Shown: piece by piece, positions 16,986-25,276 of the stretch
Layout of the letters: each line of letters begins with the position of its first letter
Numbering within the stretch: position 1 is the first letter of the stretch
Source of the DNA: CAZPMT01 sp964587655
GTDB taxonomy: Bacteria > Hydrogenedentota > Hydrogenedentia > Hydrogenedentales > SLHB01
Reading direction: 5' to 3'
Length of the DNA stretch: 55,736 nucleotides
NCBI GenBank assembly: GCA_964587655.1
Contig: CAZPMT010000023.1
Coordinates: 1 to 55,736, forward strand
Notes under the pieces: generated by a model
The model's input: only the letters and a program-made list of their open reading frames with translations
Databases searched by the model: none
Told to the model about the DNA's origin: nothing
Position numbers and translations under genes: made by a program

Positions 16986-17990
16986 CTACGCGAGAAACAG
17001 AAAATCGTGCAGTTCGCGGTACCCGCGTGGGAGCAGCCACGCACGGATCTCGTCGCGGGCGTCGGGGGCGCCCACCGCGATCACCGTGAAGGTCTCGCCG
17101 GGCTTGGGCAGGTCCTCCAGGGGGATAATCGGTATGCCGTGGATGGCCCTTCCGATCTTGCGCGGGTTGATGTCCACCGCAGCTACGGGTTTCCGCTCCC
17201 CCCATTCGCGGAGCCAGGCCTTGCCGACTTCTCCGGCCCCCCACTGGTAGAAACGCTCGACCTTTTCCAGGTAGGTCAGGAACAGGTAGTGTCTCTTGAG
17301 GGCGCGGAAGCGATCTGGGCCGTATCGCGGGGAAACCATCGAGAGACGTCGCGGCGATTCGGTCCAGTTCAGGAGGTGTTGCGGGACTTTGCCGAACCGC
17401 ATTCCCGCCGCGAACGCGCGCATGCAGAGGTCGTAATCCTCAGCCCAACCGAGGTCCGTGTACCCGCCCAAGGCCACATAGGAGGCCCGCCGCATCATGA
17501 AAGTCGGGTGAGGAATCGGGCACTCGACGAACAACTCGCGCACGATGTCCTCGTGGGTCGTCAGAGCGTTGATCCAGGTCTCGTATCTGTTGCGGCCATA
17601 GCCAACGCTCGGCCCAACCATGTTGACCTGCGTCCCGCAAAGAGCAACGCTCTCGTCCACTTCCATCAACCGCACCTGTTCGGCCAAACGCGCCGGCAGC
17701 GCAATATCGTCGGCGTCCATTCGGGCGATCGAGGCTCCCTCCGCGCCATCGCAGCCGCGCCGAAGGGCTTCGACGATCCCGGCGTGCGGCAGGGCCATCA
17801 CGCGGATGCGGGGATCCTTTGAGGCCGCGTCTTCCGCGATCCGTAGAGAGGCATCGCTGGAGCCATCGTCCACGATGATCAACTCCCAGTCGCGGCAGGT
17901 TTGCGTGCAAATGGAATCGATCGCCTGCGGCAAGGTTCCCGCCGCGTTGAAACACGGCAACACAATCGATACTAAGCGTGATCGTTCCAT
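16986..17990 (-). CDS. Family 2 glycosyltransferase with C-terminal Rossmann-like region
   Basis: 334-residue GT2 (GT-A fold) enzyme, likely transferring a sugar from a nucleotide-sugar to a cell-surface glycan. N-terminal VSIVLPCFNAAGTLPQAIDS, then IIVDDGSSDAS and the metal-binding DxD as ARMDADDIA near residue 100. The catalytic region has LGGYTDLGWAEDYDLCMRA. The last 90 residues contain WGAGEVGKAWLREWGERKPV and a following VDINPRK, a dinucleotide-binding-like pattern also seen at the C-terminus of some methyl- or glycosyltransferases. It follows the GH51 gene by one base, so it is the third gene of that operon. The exact product is not predictable. Confidence 0.88.
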   Translation of the reverse strand: MERSRLVSIVLPCFNAAGTLPQAIDSICTQTCRDWELIIVDDGSSDASLRIAEDAASKDPRIRVMALPHAGIVEALRRGCDGAEGASIARMDADDIALPARLAEQVRLMEVDESVALCGTQVNMVGPSVGYGRNRYETWINALTTHEDIVRELFVECPIPHPTFMMRRASYVALGGYTDLGWAEDYDLCMRAFAAGMRFGKVPQHLLNWTESPRRLSMVSPRYGPDRFRALKRHYLFLTYLEKVERFYQWGAGEVGKAWLREWGERKPVAAVDINPRKIGRAIHGIPIIPLEDLPKPGETFTVIAVGAPDARDEIRAWLLPRGYRELHDFLFLA

Positions 17991-17991
17991 C

Positions 17992-19485
17992 TCAGGCCAG
18001 CGAGATGTTTAGCGAAGTGAATGAATGCGCGGGGAAGGTATGAACGATCTCGCCGCCGCTCGGTTCGAGCTTCAGTCTCTTTGGAAAGATCGTCTTCGGC
18101 GCGTCAAACGTGTTCTGATCCCGCGCCGTGGCAGAGTTGAGCGCGCGTCCGACGATACCGCCGGGCTTTGCGCCGCGGAGTTCGAGGCGGGCCTCGATAT
18201 CCTGGTTGATCGTCTGGTTGGCCACGGTAACCAGGACCTTGCTTCCGGCTATCGAAGCGCTCACGCTCAGCGCGGGAACGGAAAACTTCCGACGGAGTCC
18301 GACGGGATGCCCTTCGAATTCTGGACACTCGATTTCCTGCGTCAACGCGCGGGCGCCCATGTGGTAGCGCATCATGTCGTAAATGTGGTACGTAGGGGTC
18401 AGGAACATGCGCCGGCCGTCCGTGAACGCGAGGCTTTGTAGGACGTTGATGGTCTGCGCGATGTTGCTCATCGTGACGCGGTGCGCGTACCGGTTGAACA
18501 GGTTGAGCACGGCGCCCGCGAAAACGGCGTCGCGAAGCGTGTTCTCCTGTTCGAGTCCGTTCTCGACAGAGGCGCTCGGGTGCCACAGCCCCCACTCGTC
18601 CACGGCCAGCCCGACGAATTTGTCGGGGTAGAAATAGCTAAGCAACTGGTCGGCCTGCTGCACGTCCCGTTCGAGGCTGATCAGGTCCGCGAACAGGGCG
18701 TGATACTCGGAGTCGGAGAAGTTCACGCCGTGGCCGCGGCTGAAGTAACGGTGGATGCTGAGTTGGTCGATGAGGTCGGCGTGTGGCATCGCCTGGCAGA
18801 ACTCATGGTTCCAGGCGACAAAGGCCGGATTCTGGTAGTCCATGGGACTGCACCCGCACCCGATCAGTTGCACAGTGGGATCCGCGGCCTTCATGAACGA
18901 TGCGAATCTGACGAATTCCTTCGCGTAGTCCGCGGCGGTAAATCGTCCGCCGCAACCCCAGTTCTCGTTGCCGATCCCCCAGTACTTCACGCCGTGCGGT
19001 TTCGCGCCGGCATGACTCACGCGGGCTCTGCTTAGAACCGAATCGCCTCCGTGGTTGCAGTATTCGAGCCATTCGACCGCTTCCTGGGGAGAACCGGTCC
19101 CGACATTCACGCAGATGTACGGCTCGCATCCCACACCGCGGCAGAACTGCATGAACTCATCCGTGCCGAATTCGTTTGGCTCTCCTTGACGCCACCAGGT
19201 GTTCACGGTTGGGGGGCGCTGTTTTCGCGGCCCGATCCCGTCGCGCCAGTGATACATGTCAGCGAAACAGCCGCCGGGCCAGCGGATGATCGGGGCGCGC
19301 ACTTGATTGAGCGCCGCGAGCACGTCGAGCCGGATCCCGTCTTCGTCGGGGATGTCCGAGCGGCGCCCCGCCCAGATTCCCTCGTAGATGCAGCGACCGA
19401 GATGCTCCGCAAAGTGACCGTAGATATTGGGGTTGATCGTCGCTTTAGGCAGATCGGTCCAGATCCGGATCCGCGCGCCGCTCAT
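17992..19485 (-). CDS. Alpha-L-arabinofuranosidase, glycoside hydrolase family 51
   Basis: 497-residue GH51 enzyme that removes L-arabinose side chains from arabinan or arabinoxylan. TIM barrel with the family start INPNIYGHFAEHLGRCIYEG, the RWPGGCFADMYHWRDGIGP motif, acid/base E174 in GIGNENWGCGG, nucleophile E297 in AVDEWGLWH, and a C-terminal beta-sandwich. No signal peptide is seen, so it is probably cytoplasmic and acts on imported oligosaccharides, as usual for GH51. Its ATG overlaps the stop of the preceding gene (ATGA). An araD gene at 43184 could feed the released arabinose into the pentose phosphate pathway. The symbol abfA would be an assumption. Confidence 0.93.
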   Translation of the reverse strand: MSGARIRIWTDLPKATINPNIYGHFAEHLGRCIYEGIWAGRRSDIPDEDGIRLDVLAALNQVRAPIIRWPGGCFADMYHWRDGIGPRKQRPPTVNTWWRQGEPNEFGTDEFMQFCRGVGCEPYICVNVGTGSPQEAVEWLEYCNHGGDSVLSRARVSHAGAKPHGVKYWGIGNENWGCGGRFTAADYAKEFVRFASFMKAADPTVQLIGCGCSPMDYQNPAFVAWNHEFCQAMPHADLIDQLSIHRYFSRGHGVNFSDSEYHALFADLISLERDVQQADQLLSYFYPDKFVGLAVDEWGLWHPSASVENGLEQENTLRDAVFAGAVLNLFNRYAHRVTMSNIAQTINVLQSLAFTDGRRMFLTPTYHIYDMMRYHMGARALTQEIECPEFEGHPVGLRRKFSVPALSVSASIAGSKVLVTVANQTINQDIEARLELRGAKPGGIVGRALNSATARDQNTFDAPKTIFPKRLKLEPSGGEIVHTFPAHSFTSLNISLA

Positions 19486-20180
19486 ATCGCGTTCTCCCGC
19501 GAAACGTCGTACTGGTTCAGGTAAGGGAAGACATTCTCGATAATGAAAGACCGGACGCGCTTGATGTTCCCCACCGCGATATCCAGCACTTCGGCATCCA
19601 TCCGCTGATCGTTGAAAACGCCTTTCACCTCGACGAACACTTCTTTGAGGCTGTGCCGAAAAGACTCGATGATCACGTGGAGCGTGCCCGGGTGGTCGGG
19701 CGTCTCGGGCAGGACGAACCTCAACCCGCCAGTTACTATGGGCCGGCCGAAGTGCGGATTGATGCGGTCCGCCTGGTTGCAGGCGTGGTCCAAGAGAAAG
19801 ACGCGCGCATCGGTAAAATGCGTGAGTGCGAACGTGGAACGGATCGTGGCCGTTTGCGCCACGAAGACCGGAATGCCAAGCGTCGACAATACCCGCCGGC
19901 TCACTTCCCGGACCTTCTCAACGAAATCGGAAAGGGCGATGTCGGCCCACTCCTCGACAAGGGCAATGCGGTCCGGCAGAAAGATCAGCACGGATTGCGT
20001 CTTGGCCGGACGGCGCGAGTAGAACCGGAACTGCGGCGGCGCGCTGAAATCGCTGCTGTCATACGCTGCGCGCGTCTGCGACAACTCATAATACAGCTTC
20101 TGAAGCGCCGCGACTTTGTATTGAAAGGGCGCGTGGATCAATTCCGTCGAGAAATGGATGATGCGATCTTCAGCTTGCAT
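19482..20180 (-). CDS. Conserved-looking hypothetical protein, first gene of GH51-GT2 operon
   Basis: 232 residues from an ATG preceded by GGGAGG. I do not recognise the family. The protein is soluble, mixed alpha/beta, with no signal peptide or membrane segment. Notable stretches are HFSTELIHAPFQYKVAALQK, VLIFLPDRIALVEEWADI, FALTHFTDARVFLLDHA and a C-terminal helical region (IKRVRSFIIENVFPYLNQYD). The upstream open frame to 21413 is antisense to trpB and is not coding. It has its own promoter at 20212-20240 and overlaps the GH51 start by 4 bases, which makes expression of the real gene likely. A role beside arabinose metabolism cannot be deduced. Confidence 0.75.
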   Translation of the reverse strand: MQAEDRIIHFSTELIHAPFQYKVAALQKLYYELSQTRAAYDSSDFSAPPQFRFYSRRPAKTQSVLIFLPDRIALVEEWADIALSDFVEKVREVSRRVLSTLGIPVFVAQTATIRSTFALTHFTDARVFLLDHACNQADRINPHFGRPIVTGGLRFVLPETPDHPGTLHVIIESFRHSLKEVFVEVKGVFNDQRMDAEVLDIAVGNIKRVRSFIIENVFPYLNQYDVSRENAI

Positions 20181-20211
20181 GTGTGCCTCCCAAGAAAAGG
20201 CCCTGGCACTG

Positions 20212-20240
20212 AGTATAGAAGCCTGTTCAATGTATTGCAA
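20212..20240 (-). promoter_or_regulatory. Sigma70-type promoter for hypothetical-GH51-GT2 operon
   Basis: Minus strand: TTGCAA (20240-20235), a 17-base spacer, TATACT (20217-20212). The predicted start near 20205 gives a leader of about 25 bases with GGGAGG before the ATG at 20180. The -10 box is the same TATACT found at 2058-2063. Confidence 0.55.
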
Positions 20241-20249
20241 TGCACGCGC

Positions 20250-20279
20250 TTTACGTCTGGGGCCGGCTTGTTGTATGCT
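20250..20279 (+). promoter_or_regulatory. Possible promoter for trpB2
   Basis: TTTACG (20250-20255), an 18-base spacer and TATGCT (20274-20279) lie about 45 bases before the trpB2 start. Both boxes match consensus at only four of six positions, so this is tentative. Confidence 0.3.
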
Positions 20280-20324
20280 ACGTCTTGTGGGTGGGTTTTG
20301 AGTTTGACAACTGGGAGAGAAAAA

Positions 20325-21686
20325 ATGAACCAATACAACATACTGCTCGATCCGTCCAAGATGCCGGACGCGTGGTACAACATCAACCCCGATCTTCCGG
20401 CGCCGATGCCGCCTCCGCTTCATCCGGGCACGTTGCAGCCTCTGGGTCCTGACGATCTTGCCGCATTGTTCCCTCCTGGACTCATCGAGCAAGAGATGTC
20501 GATGCAGAACATGATATCGATCCCTGGCGAGGTGATGGACGCCTACCGCATGTGGCGCCCAACGCCGCTGCGGCGCGCGTACCGCCTCGAGAAACTGCTC
20601 GATACGCCGGCTAAGATCTTCTACAAGAACGAAAGCGTCAGCCCGGCCGGGAGTCACAAGCTGAACACGTCGGTCGCGCAGGCGTATTACAACAAGATCG
20701 CCGGCACAAAGGGACTGGCGACTGAAACCGGCGCGGGCCAGTGGGGAACGGCGCTGTCCATCGCGTGCTGCATGTTCAAGATGGACTGCACGGTCTACAT
20801 GGTCCGGGTAAGTTTCACGCAGAAGCCGTACCGGCGCGTCCTCATGCAATCGTACGGAGCCAAGGTCATATCGAGCCCCAGCGATACGACCGACTACGGC
20901 AAGAAGGTCCTGGCCGAAATGCCCGACACGACCGGCAGCCTGGGCATCGCAATCACCGAAGCGATCGAAGTGGCCGCGAAGAGCGGCGGCGGCATCAAGT
21001 ATAGTCTCGGCAGCGTGCTGAACCACGTCCTCCTTCACCAGACGATCATCGGCGAGGAGGCGAAGATCCAGATGCAGAGCGTAGGCGAGTATCCGGATAT
21101 CGTCATCGGCTGCTGCGGCGGCGGATCGAATTTCGCAGGCATAGCCTTCCCCTTCGCGCACGACAAGCTCCGCCAGGGAAAGAAGATCGACTTCATTGCC
21201 GTCGAGCCCAAAGCGTGTCCGACGCTGACGCGTGGCCTTTACGCGTACGACTTCGGCGATACGGGCCAGATGACGCCATTGTTGAAGCAGTATACGCTCG
21301 GCCACGATTTCGTGCCTTCCGGAATTCACGCGGGCGGTCTTCGCTACCACGGCGTTGCCGCGCAGTTGGCGCTGTTGGTGAAGGAAGGCGTGATGCGGGC
21401 CACCGCGTATCATCAGAACCCATGCTTCGAAGCGGCCATGATGTTCGCGCAGACCGAGAGCATTATGCCGGCGCCGGAGTCGTCACACGCGATCCGCTCC
21501 GTGATTGACGAGGCGATCAAGTGCAGGGAGACGGGCGAATCCAAGACGATCCTGTTCAATCTGAGCGGCCACGGCCACTTTGACATGACGGCCTACGACG
21601 CTTACCTCAGCGGCAAGCTCGAGGATTTCGAACTCGATCAGAAAGCTATCGAAGCCGCGGAAGCCAAGATCCCGAAGGTGGGTTAG
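20325..21686 (+). CDS. TrpB2-type tryptophan synthase beta chain (PLP enzyme)
   Basis: 453-residue fold-type II PLP enzyme of the TrpB2 (TIGR01415) branch, which joins indole and L-serine to make tryptophan, often without a tight TrpA partner. Start MNQYNILLDPSKMPDAWYNI with GGGAGAG upstream. PLP lysine K112 in SPAGSHKLNTS; phosphate-binding loop in IGCCGGGSNFAGIAFP; the TrpB2 N-terminal extension PAPMPPPLHPGT is present. Length fits TrpB2 (about 450) and not TrpB1 (about 400). It stands alone, without other trp genes, as is common for trpB2, and ends at a strong terminator. An in-frame extension to 19653 is antisense to another gene and was rejected. Confidence 0.93.
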   Translation: MNQYNILLDPSKMPDAWYNINPDLPAPMPPPLHPGTLQPLGPDDLAALFPPGLIEQEMSMQNMISIPGEVMDAYRMWRPTPLRRAYRLEKLLDTPAKIFYKNESVSPAGSHKLNTSVAQAYYNKIAGTKGLATETGAGQWGTALSIACCMFKMDCTVYMVRVSFTQKPYRRVLMQSYGAKVISSPSDTTDYGKKVLAEMPDTTGSLGIAITEAIEVAAKSGGGIKYSLGSVLNHVLLHQTIIGEEAKIQMQSVGEYPDIVIGCCGGGSNFAGIAFPFAHDKLRQGKKIDFIAVEPKACPTLTRGLYAYDFGDTGQMTPLLKQYTLGHDFVPSGIHAGGLRYHGVAAQLALLVKEGVMRATAYHQNPCFEAAMMFAQTESIMPAPESSHAIRSVIDEAIKCRETGESKTILFNLSGHGHFDMTAYDAYLSGKLEDFELDQKAIEAAEAKIPKVG

Positions 21687-21707
21687 TACAGCGCATCAAC
21701 CACACAG

Positions 21708-21741
21708 GGAGACGCCCGTACGACACGGGCGTCTCCTTTTT
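21708..21741 (+). terminator. Intrinsic terminator after trpB2
   Basis: A perfect 12-bp stem (GGAGACGCCCGT / ACGGGCGTCTCC) with a 5-base loop is followed by five Ts at 21737-21741. It begins 22 bases after the stop codon. Confidence 0.9.
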
Positions 21742-21972
21742 CGTGCTCGTGCGCGTGCTCGTAATCGTAATCGTAATCGAAGAAACGCATTCCCGCGGTA
21801 CGGGTCCTTTCATCGACCAGAACGCCTCATCTGGTTACATTCATACAACTCGTTGCACAGCGTGAGGTCCACAACGTCCACAGTGTCCACGTTGTCCACT
21901 GGTTCGACCGGAGAAGCTGCTTTGACTGCGGAATCCAGGCTTACTGGATTACGATTACGAGCACGAGCACGA
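21741..21972. repeat. GATTAC/GAGCAC repeat, inverted pair, with GTCCAC array
   Basis: CGTGCTCGT...CGTAATCGTAATCG at 21741-21795 and the inverse GATTACGATTACGAGCACG at 21947-21972 flank a GTCCAC run (21867-21900). The first copy, read on the other strand, continues GGGAATGCGTTTCTTCGATT, which recurs at 40565-40620. The whole 21742-21988 stretch contains no credible gene. Confidence 0.7.
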
Positions 21973-21988
21973 CGGGACGGACATTCCC

Positions 21989-22017
21989 TTGAGTAAGTAT
22001 GCCAAGCATGGCATACT
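21989..22017 (+). promoter_or_regulatory. Promoter with operator-like inverted repeat for Tat-exported protein gene
   Basis: TTGAGT (21989-21994), a 17-base spacer and CATACT (22012-22017). A perfect inverted repeat AGTATGCC-6-GGCATACT (21996-22017) fills the spacer and covers the -10 box, as expected for a repressor site. No regulator gene is adjacent. Confidence 0.5.
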
Positions 22018-22061
22018 GAAAGCAGAACGTTGTCCACCCCGGAAACAATGAGGTGAAAGCG

Positions 22062-23021
22062 ATGGCGCGAAGCATGGATCGTCGAAGGTTCTTGAAGACC
22101 TCCGTGGCGGCGTCGACGTGCGCGGCGCTGACTTTCGGCTTCGAGGAAAAGGCGCTTCTAGCCCAAGCGGAAAGAAAGGACGCGCCGCCCGCCGTCACCC
22201 CCTCGGGAAAATCCATGCCGAAAGGCAAGATCGGCAACGTCCAGGTCAGTAGGCTTATTTGCGGCGGCAATCTCATCAGCGGGTTCTCTCACAGCCGCGA
22301 CCTACTGTATGTCTCGTCACTCCTCCAACACTACTTCACCGACGAGAAAATCTTCGCGACTCTCACGATCTGCGAGGAAAAGGGCATCGACACGGCGATC
22401 CTCCGATATGACCCGAATACGTTGCGCATCATCAACAACTACTGGCGCGAGCGGAAAGGCGGTCTCCAATGGATCGCGCAGATCAAGCCGCGCGAGCAAG
22501 ACCTCACCGGCGACGCAAAGAAAGCCATCGACAACGGCGCGATCGGCGTGTATGTTCAGGGCGAAACGGGCGACGCCTTCGCGCGCAACGGCCATCTGGA
22601 AAAACTGCGCGAGGTCATCGAATTCATCAAGGCCAACGGCGCGATCGCCGGGATGGGCGCGCATTCGATCGAGGTGGTGACGCAGTGCGAGAAGCTCGGT
22701 CTTAATCCCGATTTCTACATGAAGACCTTCAATGCAAAGAATTACTGGTCGGCGGGTCCCCAGGAACGACACGACAGCGTCTGGGAAGAAACGCCGGAGC
22801 AGACGAAGGAAGTCATGAAGAGCGTGAAGAAGCCCTGGATTGCCTTCAAGGTCCTTGGCGCGGGCGCGATTCAGCCTCTCGAGGGATTTCAATACGCGTT
22901 CGCAAACGGCGCCGACTTCATCTGCGTGGGAATGTTCGATTTCCAGGTAGTCGAAGACGTGGAGATCGCAAAACGCGTATTGTCGGGAGATCTCCGCCGC
23001 GAACGCCCTTGGATGTCGTGA
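22062..23021 (+). CDS. Tat-exported TIM-barrel protein, aldo/keto reductase-like
   Basis: 319 residues. The start was taken at ATG 22062 because GAGGTG lies six bases before it; a GTG at 22053 is possible. The N-terminus has a twin-arginine signal (MDRRRFLKTSVAAST), so the protein is exported folded. After the signal, NVQVSRLICGGNLISGFSHS and alternating helix/strand units suggest an AKR-like TIM barrel, but the classical Asp-Tyr-Lys-His tetrad is not evident, so the reaction is unknown. Late segments IAFKVLGAGAIQPLEGFQYA and GADFICVGMFDFQVVEDVEI resemble barrel strands 7 and 8. Such proteins are common in planctomycete-like genomes. Confidence 0.75.
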   Translation: MARSMDRRRFLKTSVAASTCAALTFGFEEKALLAQAERKDAPPAVTPSGKSMPKGKIGNVQVSRLICGGNLISGFSHSRDLLYVSSLLQHYFTDEKIFATLTICEEKGIDTAILRYDPNTLRIINNYWRERKGGLQWIAQIKPREQDLTGDAKKAIDNGAIGVYVQGETGDAFARNGHLEKLREVIEFIKANGAIAGMGAHSIEVVTQCEKLGLNPDFYMKTFNAKNYWSAGPQERHDSVWEETPEQTKEVMKSVKKPWIAFKVLGAGAIQPLEGFQYAFANGADFICVGMFDFQVVEDVEIAKRVLSGDLRRERPWMS

Positions 23022-23049
23022 CGGCGCAAGCGGGCACTGTGAGCGACCG

Positions 23050-23331
23050 ATGCCCCTCTATTCGGAAGAAATCGAAGTCGAGTGCGCGGGCGAAGTGGCC
23101 CGGCCCATGTCCTTCACATGGCGCGACCAGGTGTTTCACATCGACAAGATCATCCGGAGTTGGCAGGACTTTCGTTTTCCCGCCGGCGCGCCGCGCAGGA
23201 AGACCTGGCGCCTCCGCCGGCATCGTAACTACTTCGTTGTGCGCACGGACGAAGGGCGGATGTTCGAGATCTACATGGATAGAAAGGCCGCCGGCCCAAC
23301 GTGGGTACTGTACCGGGAAGTAAAGGAGTAG
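23050..23331 (+). CDS. Small DUF6504-like protein
   Basis: 93-residue basic protein with MSFTWRDQVFHIDKIIRSWQ, a Trp/Arg-rich middle and FVVRTDEGRMFEIYMD followed by WVLYREVKE. This strand pattern is typical of DUF6504, which in many genomes lies near Y-family polymerase or dnaE2 genes; none is here. It begins 28 bases after the Tat-exported protein gene and may be cotranscribed. Function unknown. Confidence 0.65.
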   Translation: MPLYSEEIEVECAGEVARPMSFTWRDQVFHIDKIIRSWQDFRFPAGAPRRKTWRLRRHRNYFVVRTDEGRMFEIYMDRKAAGPTWVLYREVKE

Positions 23332-23343
23332 TGCGCCTCGCCG

Positions 23344-24627
23344 CTAGCCCAGGTACCGCTTCCGCTCTTGTTCCTGGAACCGTGCATCCTCTTCAAGGAT
23401 CTCGTCCGGCGTCTCCACTACAACGACCTTGATTGCCTGCTCCGGAATGGCCCGCTCGATGCCGATCTGATACGAGAACCCCTCGGCCACAAGCCGCCGC
23501 ACCAGTTCCTTGAAGTCGCCGCACCAACGCTCTTCCTGTTTGCGAATATGACCGAGTTCGGACTTCGAGAACTTGCCGGCCCCGTGCGCGCGCTCGTGAA
23601 TGATGGCGAACGAGACCTGGTTGTCCGCCTGCAACGCAATCCGGACCTGCTCGCCGCCGGGGATCCGCATCGTGGCCTCGAGGGATTCCGCTTCCACGTC
23701 CGACGGAAACTCCGCCAGCGCCTCGTAGCCCAACTCGGAAAGATTCCGCGTGATGGACTCGCACAGCCCCGTGCGGTGGGCAGTGTTGATCACCCGCGAG
23801 TCGATCTCGCGTTTGAGTCCGGCCAGGCGGTTCTCGAGCAATTCCAATTGCCCCAGTTTAACGTCGCCGCTCGCGAGCAGCGTGGTCAGTTGGTACCGCA
23901 GCGCGTCCATCGCCGAACGCTGCGCCGCCGGCGCGAGATGATGGTACAGGAGAACGTCGTCGAGGGCCGTCTCCAATCGAGCGTGGATCTCCTGCTGGTG
24001 GCGCTGATGCGCGTCCGTCTCGTTGAGGAATCCGTCCAGCGTGCGCGCGATCAGTTCCTTGAACGTTACAATCTCGTCGCGTTCGAGGCGCTCGCCCGCA
24101 TCGAGCCGCGCCGCCAGCCGATTTCGCTGCTTAGCGATCGTCTGATACGGCGCGTTGGCTGCTTCGCGAAATGCCGCCGGAAGCGCAGTGACTATATCCG
24201 CCACTTCCTCGAACGCGGCCCGCACGTGCTCCGGATGCGCGCGCCGACGCCCGAGTTCCAGGTAGCTTCTTTCAACGGGCGACGGCCCGCCCGCGGCGTG
24301 GAGCGCCTTGCGGCCCGTCATCACCTCGTCAAGAGCAACACGCGAGAGCTTCTCCTCCGCCGCATGCACGACCTCCGCGATATCGCGCAACACCGACATT
24401 TGACGAAGCTGCACCTCCTGATAGCGCACCCATTCCAGGAATTTCGCCTTCTCCGCCTCCATCTTACACTGAGCGGCCTCGACTTGGAGCTCGACAAGCG
24501 CCTTGACGCCTTTCGCAAGCGAATACGCGGCCAGCCCCGAGGCCAGCAGGGCGCCGCCCGTCGCAAGGAAGGTCGACGTGGTCATTGACGGCGCCAAGGT
24601 ATTTATCAGAACGGAATGACCGCTCAC
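23344..24627 (-). CDS. Membrane-anchored coiled-coil protein of unknown function
   Basis: 427 residues from a GTG with GAGGAG seven bases upstream. One N-terminal hydrophobic segment (STFLATGGALLASGLAAYSL) is followed by a Glu/Arg/Ala-rich helical body. Coiled-coil-like stretches occur at about 40-110 (VELQVEAAQCKMEAEKAKFL) and 170-290. The C-terminal third is alpha/beta (SLEATMRIPGGEQVRIALQA; GFSYQIGIERAIPEQAIKVV). No enzymatic motif is visible and I do not recognise it. It is divergent from the AAA+/kinase cluster, separated by repeats and the assembly gap. That makes it a candidate partner, for example a membrane scaffold. It could equally be unrelated. Confidence 0.6.
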   Translation of the reverse strand: MSGHSVLINTLAPSMTTSTFLATGGALLASGLAAYSLAKGVKALVELQVEAAQCKMEAEKAKFLEWVRYQEVQLRQMSVLRDIAEVVHAAEEKLSRVALDEVMTGRKALHAAGGPSPVERSYLELGRRRAHPEHVRAAFEEVADIVTALPAAFREAANAPYQTIAKQRNRLAARLDAGERLERDEIVTFKELIARTLDGFLNETDAHQRHQQEIHARLETALDDVLLYHHLAPAAQRSAMDALRYQLTTLLASGDVKLGQLELLENRLAGLKREIDSRVINTAHRTGLCESITRNLSELGYEALAEFPSDVEAESLEATMRIPGGEQVRIALQADNQVSFAIIHERAHGAGKFSKSELGHIRKQEERWCGDFKELVRRLVAEGFSYQIGIERAIPEQAIKVVVVETPDEILEEDARFQEQERKRYLG

Positions 24628-24790
24628 CCAGTCTCTCCTCGTGTTAGCTCTCAGGAACCCGTTTCCCGGCGCCTTCAGAATGGACCATTCGCTGCGTTAC
24701 TGTCAATCCCCTATTCAGTGCCCAGAATTCCGCGCGGTTGATTCGAGAGCGCACCGGAGAACTCGCGCCGATTGACCCCGTAGACGCGGC

Positions 24791-25090
24791 GTCCCCGTCG
24801 CGTTTTCGAGGCCAGAACACAGCGGCGAGGACGCCGCTGCCACGCAAGGTCCCCGTCGCGTTTTCGAGGCCAGAACACAGCGGCGAGGACGCCGCTGCCA
24901 CGCNNNNNNNNNNNNNNNNNNNNNNNNNNNNNNNNNNNNNNNNNNNNNNNNNNNNNNNNNNNNNNNNNNNNNNNNNNNNNNNNNNNNNNNNNNNNNNNNN
25001 NNNGTCCCCGTCGCGTTTTCGAGGCCAGAACACAGCGGCGAGGACGCCGCTGCCACGCAATGTCCCCGTCGCGTTTTCGTCAAGAGCAGC
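24791..25090. repeat. 58-bp tandem repeat array spanning an assembly gap
   Basis: Units start with GTCCCCGTCGCGTTTTCGAG at 24791, 24849, 25004 and 25062, a strict 58-base period on each side of the gap. Each unit ends in CGGCGAGGACGCCGCTGCCA, the motif of the family A hairpins. The last copy is partial and diverges after CGCGTTTTCG. The true copy number is unknown because the gap is filled with Ns. Confidence 0.85.
24904..25003. other. Assembly gap (100 Ns)
   Basis: Exactly 100 Ns, the usual placeholder length for an unsized scaffold gap. It sits within the 58-bp tandem array, so the assembler probably broke on the repeat. Confidence 0.98.
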
Positions 25091-25103
25091 CTAACGATGG
25101 CAT

Positions 25104-25203
25104 GTTCCCCCTTGTGAAGGGGGTTAGGGGGATGTTCTTCTCGAACAGGAGAGATCTATGCCGCCGACTCAACATCCCCCTAACCCCCTTCACAAGGGGG
25201 AAC
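25104..25203. repeat. Perfect 33-bp inverted repeat
   Basis: Arms 25104-25136 (GTTCCCCCTTGTGAAGGGGG...) and 25171-25203 are exact inverse copies with 34 bases between. The CATCCCCCTAACCCCC core resembles a repeat I have seen in several unrelated bacterial phyla. It lies upstream of the AAA+ cluster promoter and contains no gene. Confidence 0.85.
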
Positions 25204-25236
25204 TGACGCAAGCCTTCGATGCTGCAGGCGGCACAA

Positions 25237-25266
25237 TTGACCGACGCATGCGTCCGGCCCTAGAAT
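25237..25266 (+). promoter_or_regulatory. Promoter of the AAA+/kinase cluster with 12-bp palindrome in the spacer
   Basis: TTGACC (25237-25242) and TAGAAT (25261-25266) each match consensus at five of six positions, with an 18-base spacer. The first 12 bases of the spacer, GACGCATGCGTC (25243-25254), are a perfect palindrome and a plausible operator. The predicted start near 25273 leaves a leader of about 60 bases that begins with a hairpin. Confidence 0.6.
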
Positions 25267-25276
25267 GCAATCTCGG

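Noticed and set aside
21810..22037. Small frame rich in VDNVDTVDVVD
   Set aside because: It only translates the GTCCAC repeat array.
23368..24588. 406-codon frame opposite the coiled-coil protein gene
   Set aside because: Arg-rich shadow without ribosome site; the minus-strand frame has GAGGAG, a membrane anchor and coherent helices.
24791..25090. CRISPR-like array
   Set aside because: The 58-base units are contiguous copies with no variable spacers between short repeats, and no cas gene is near.
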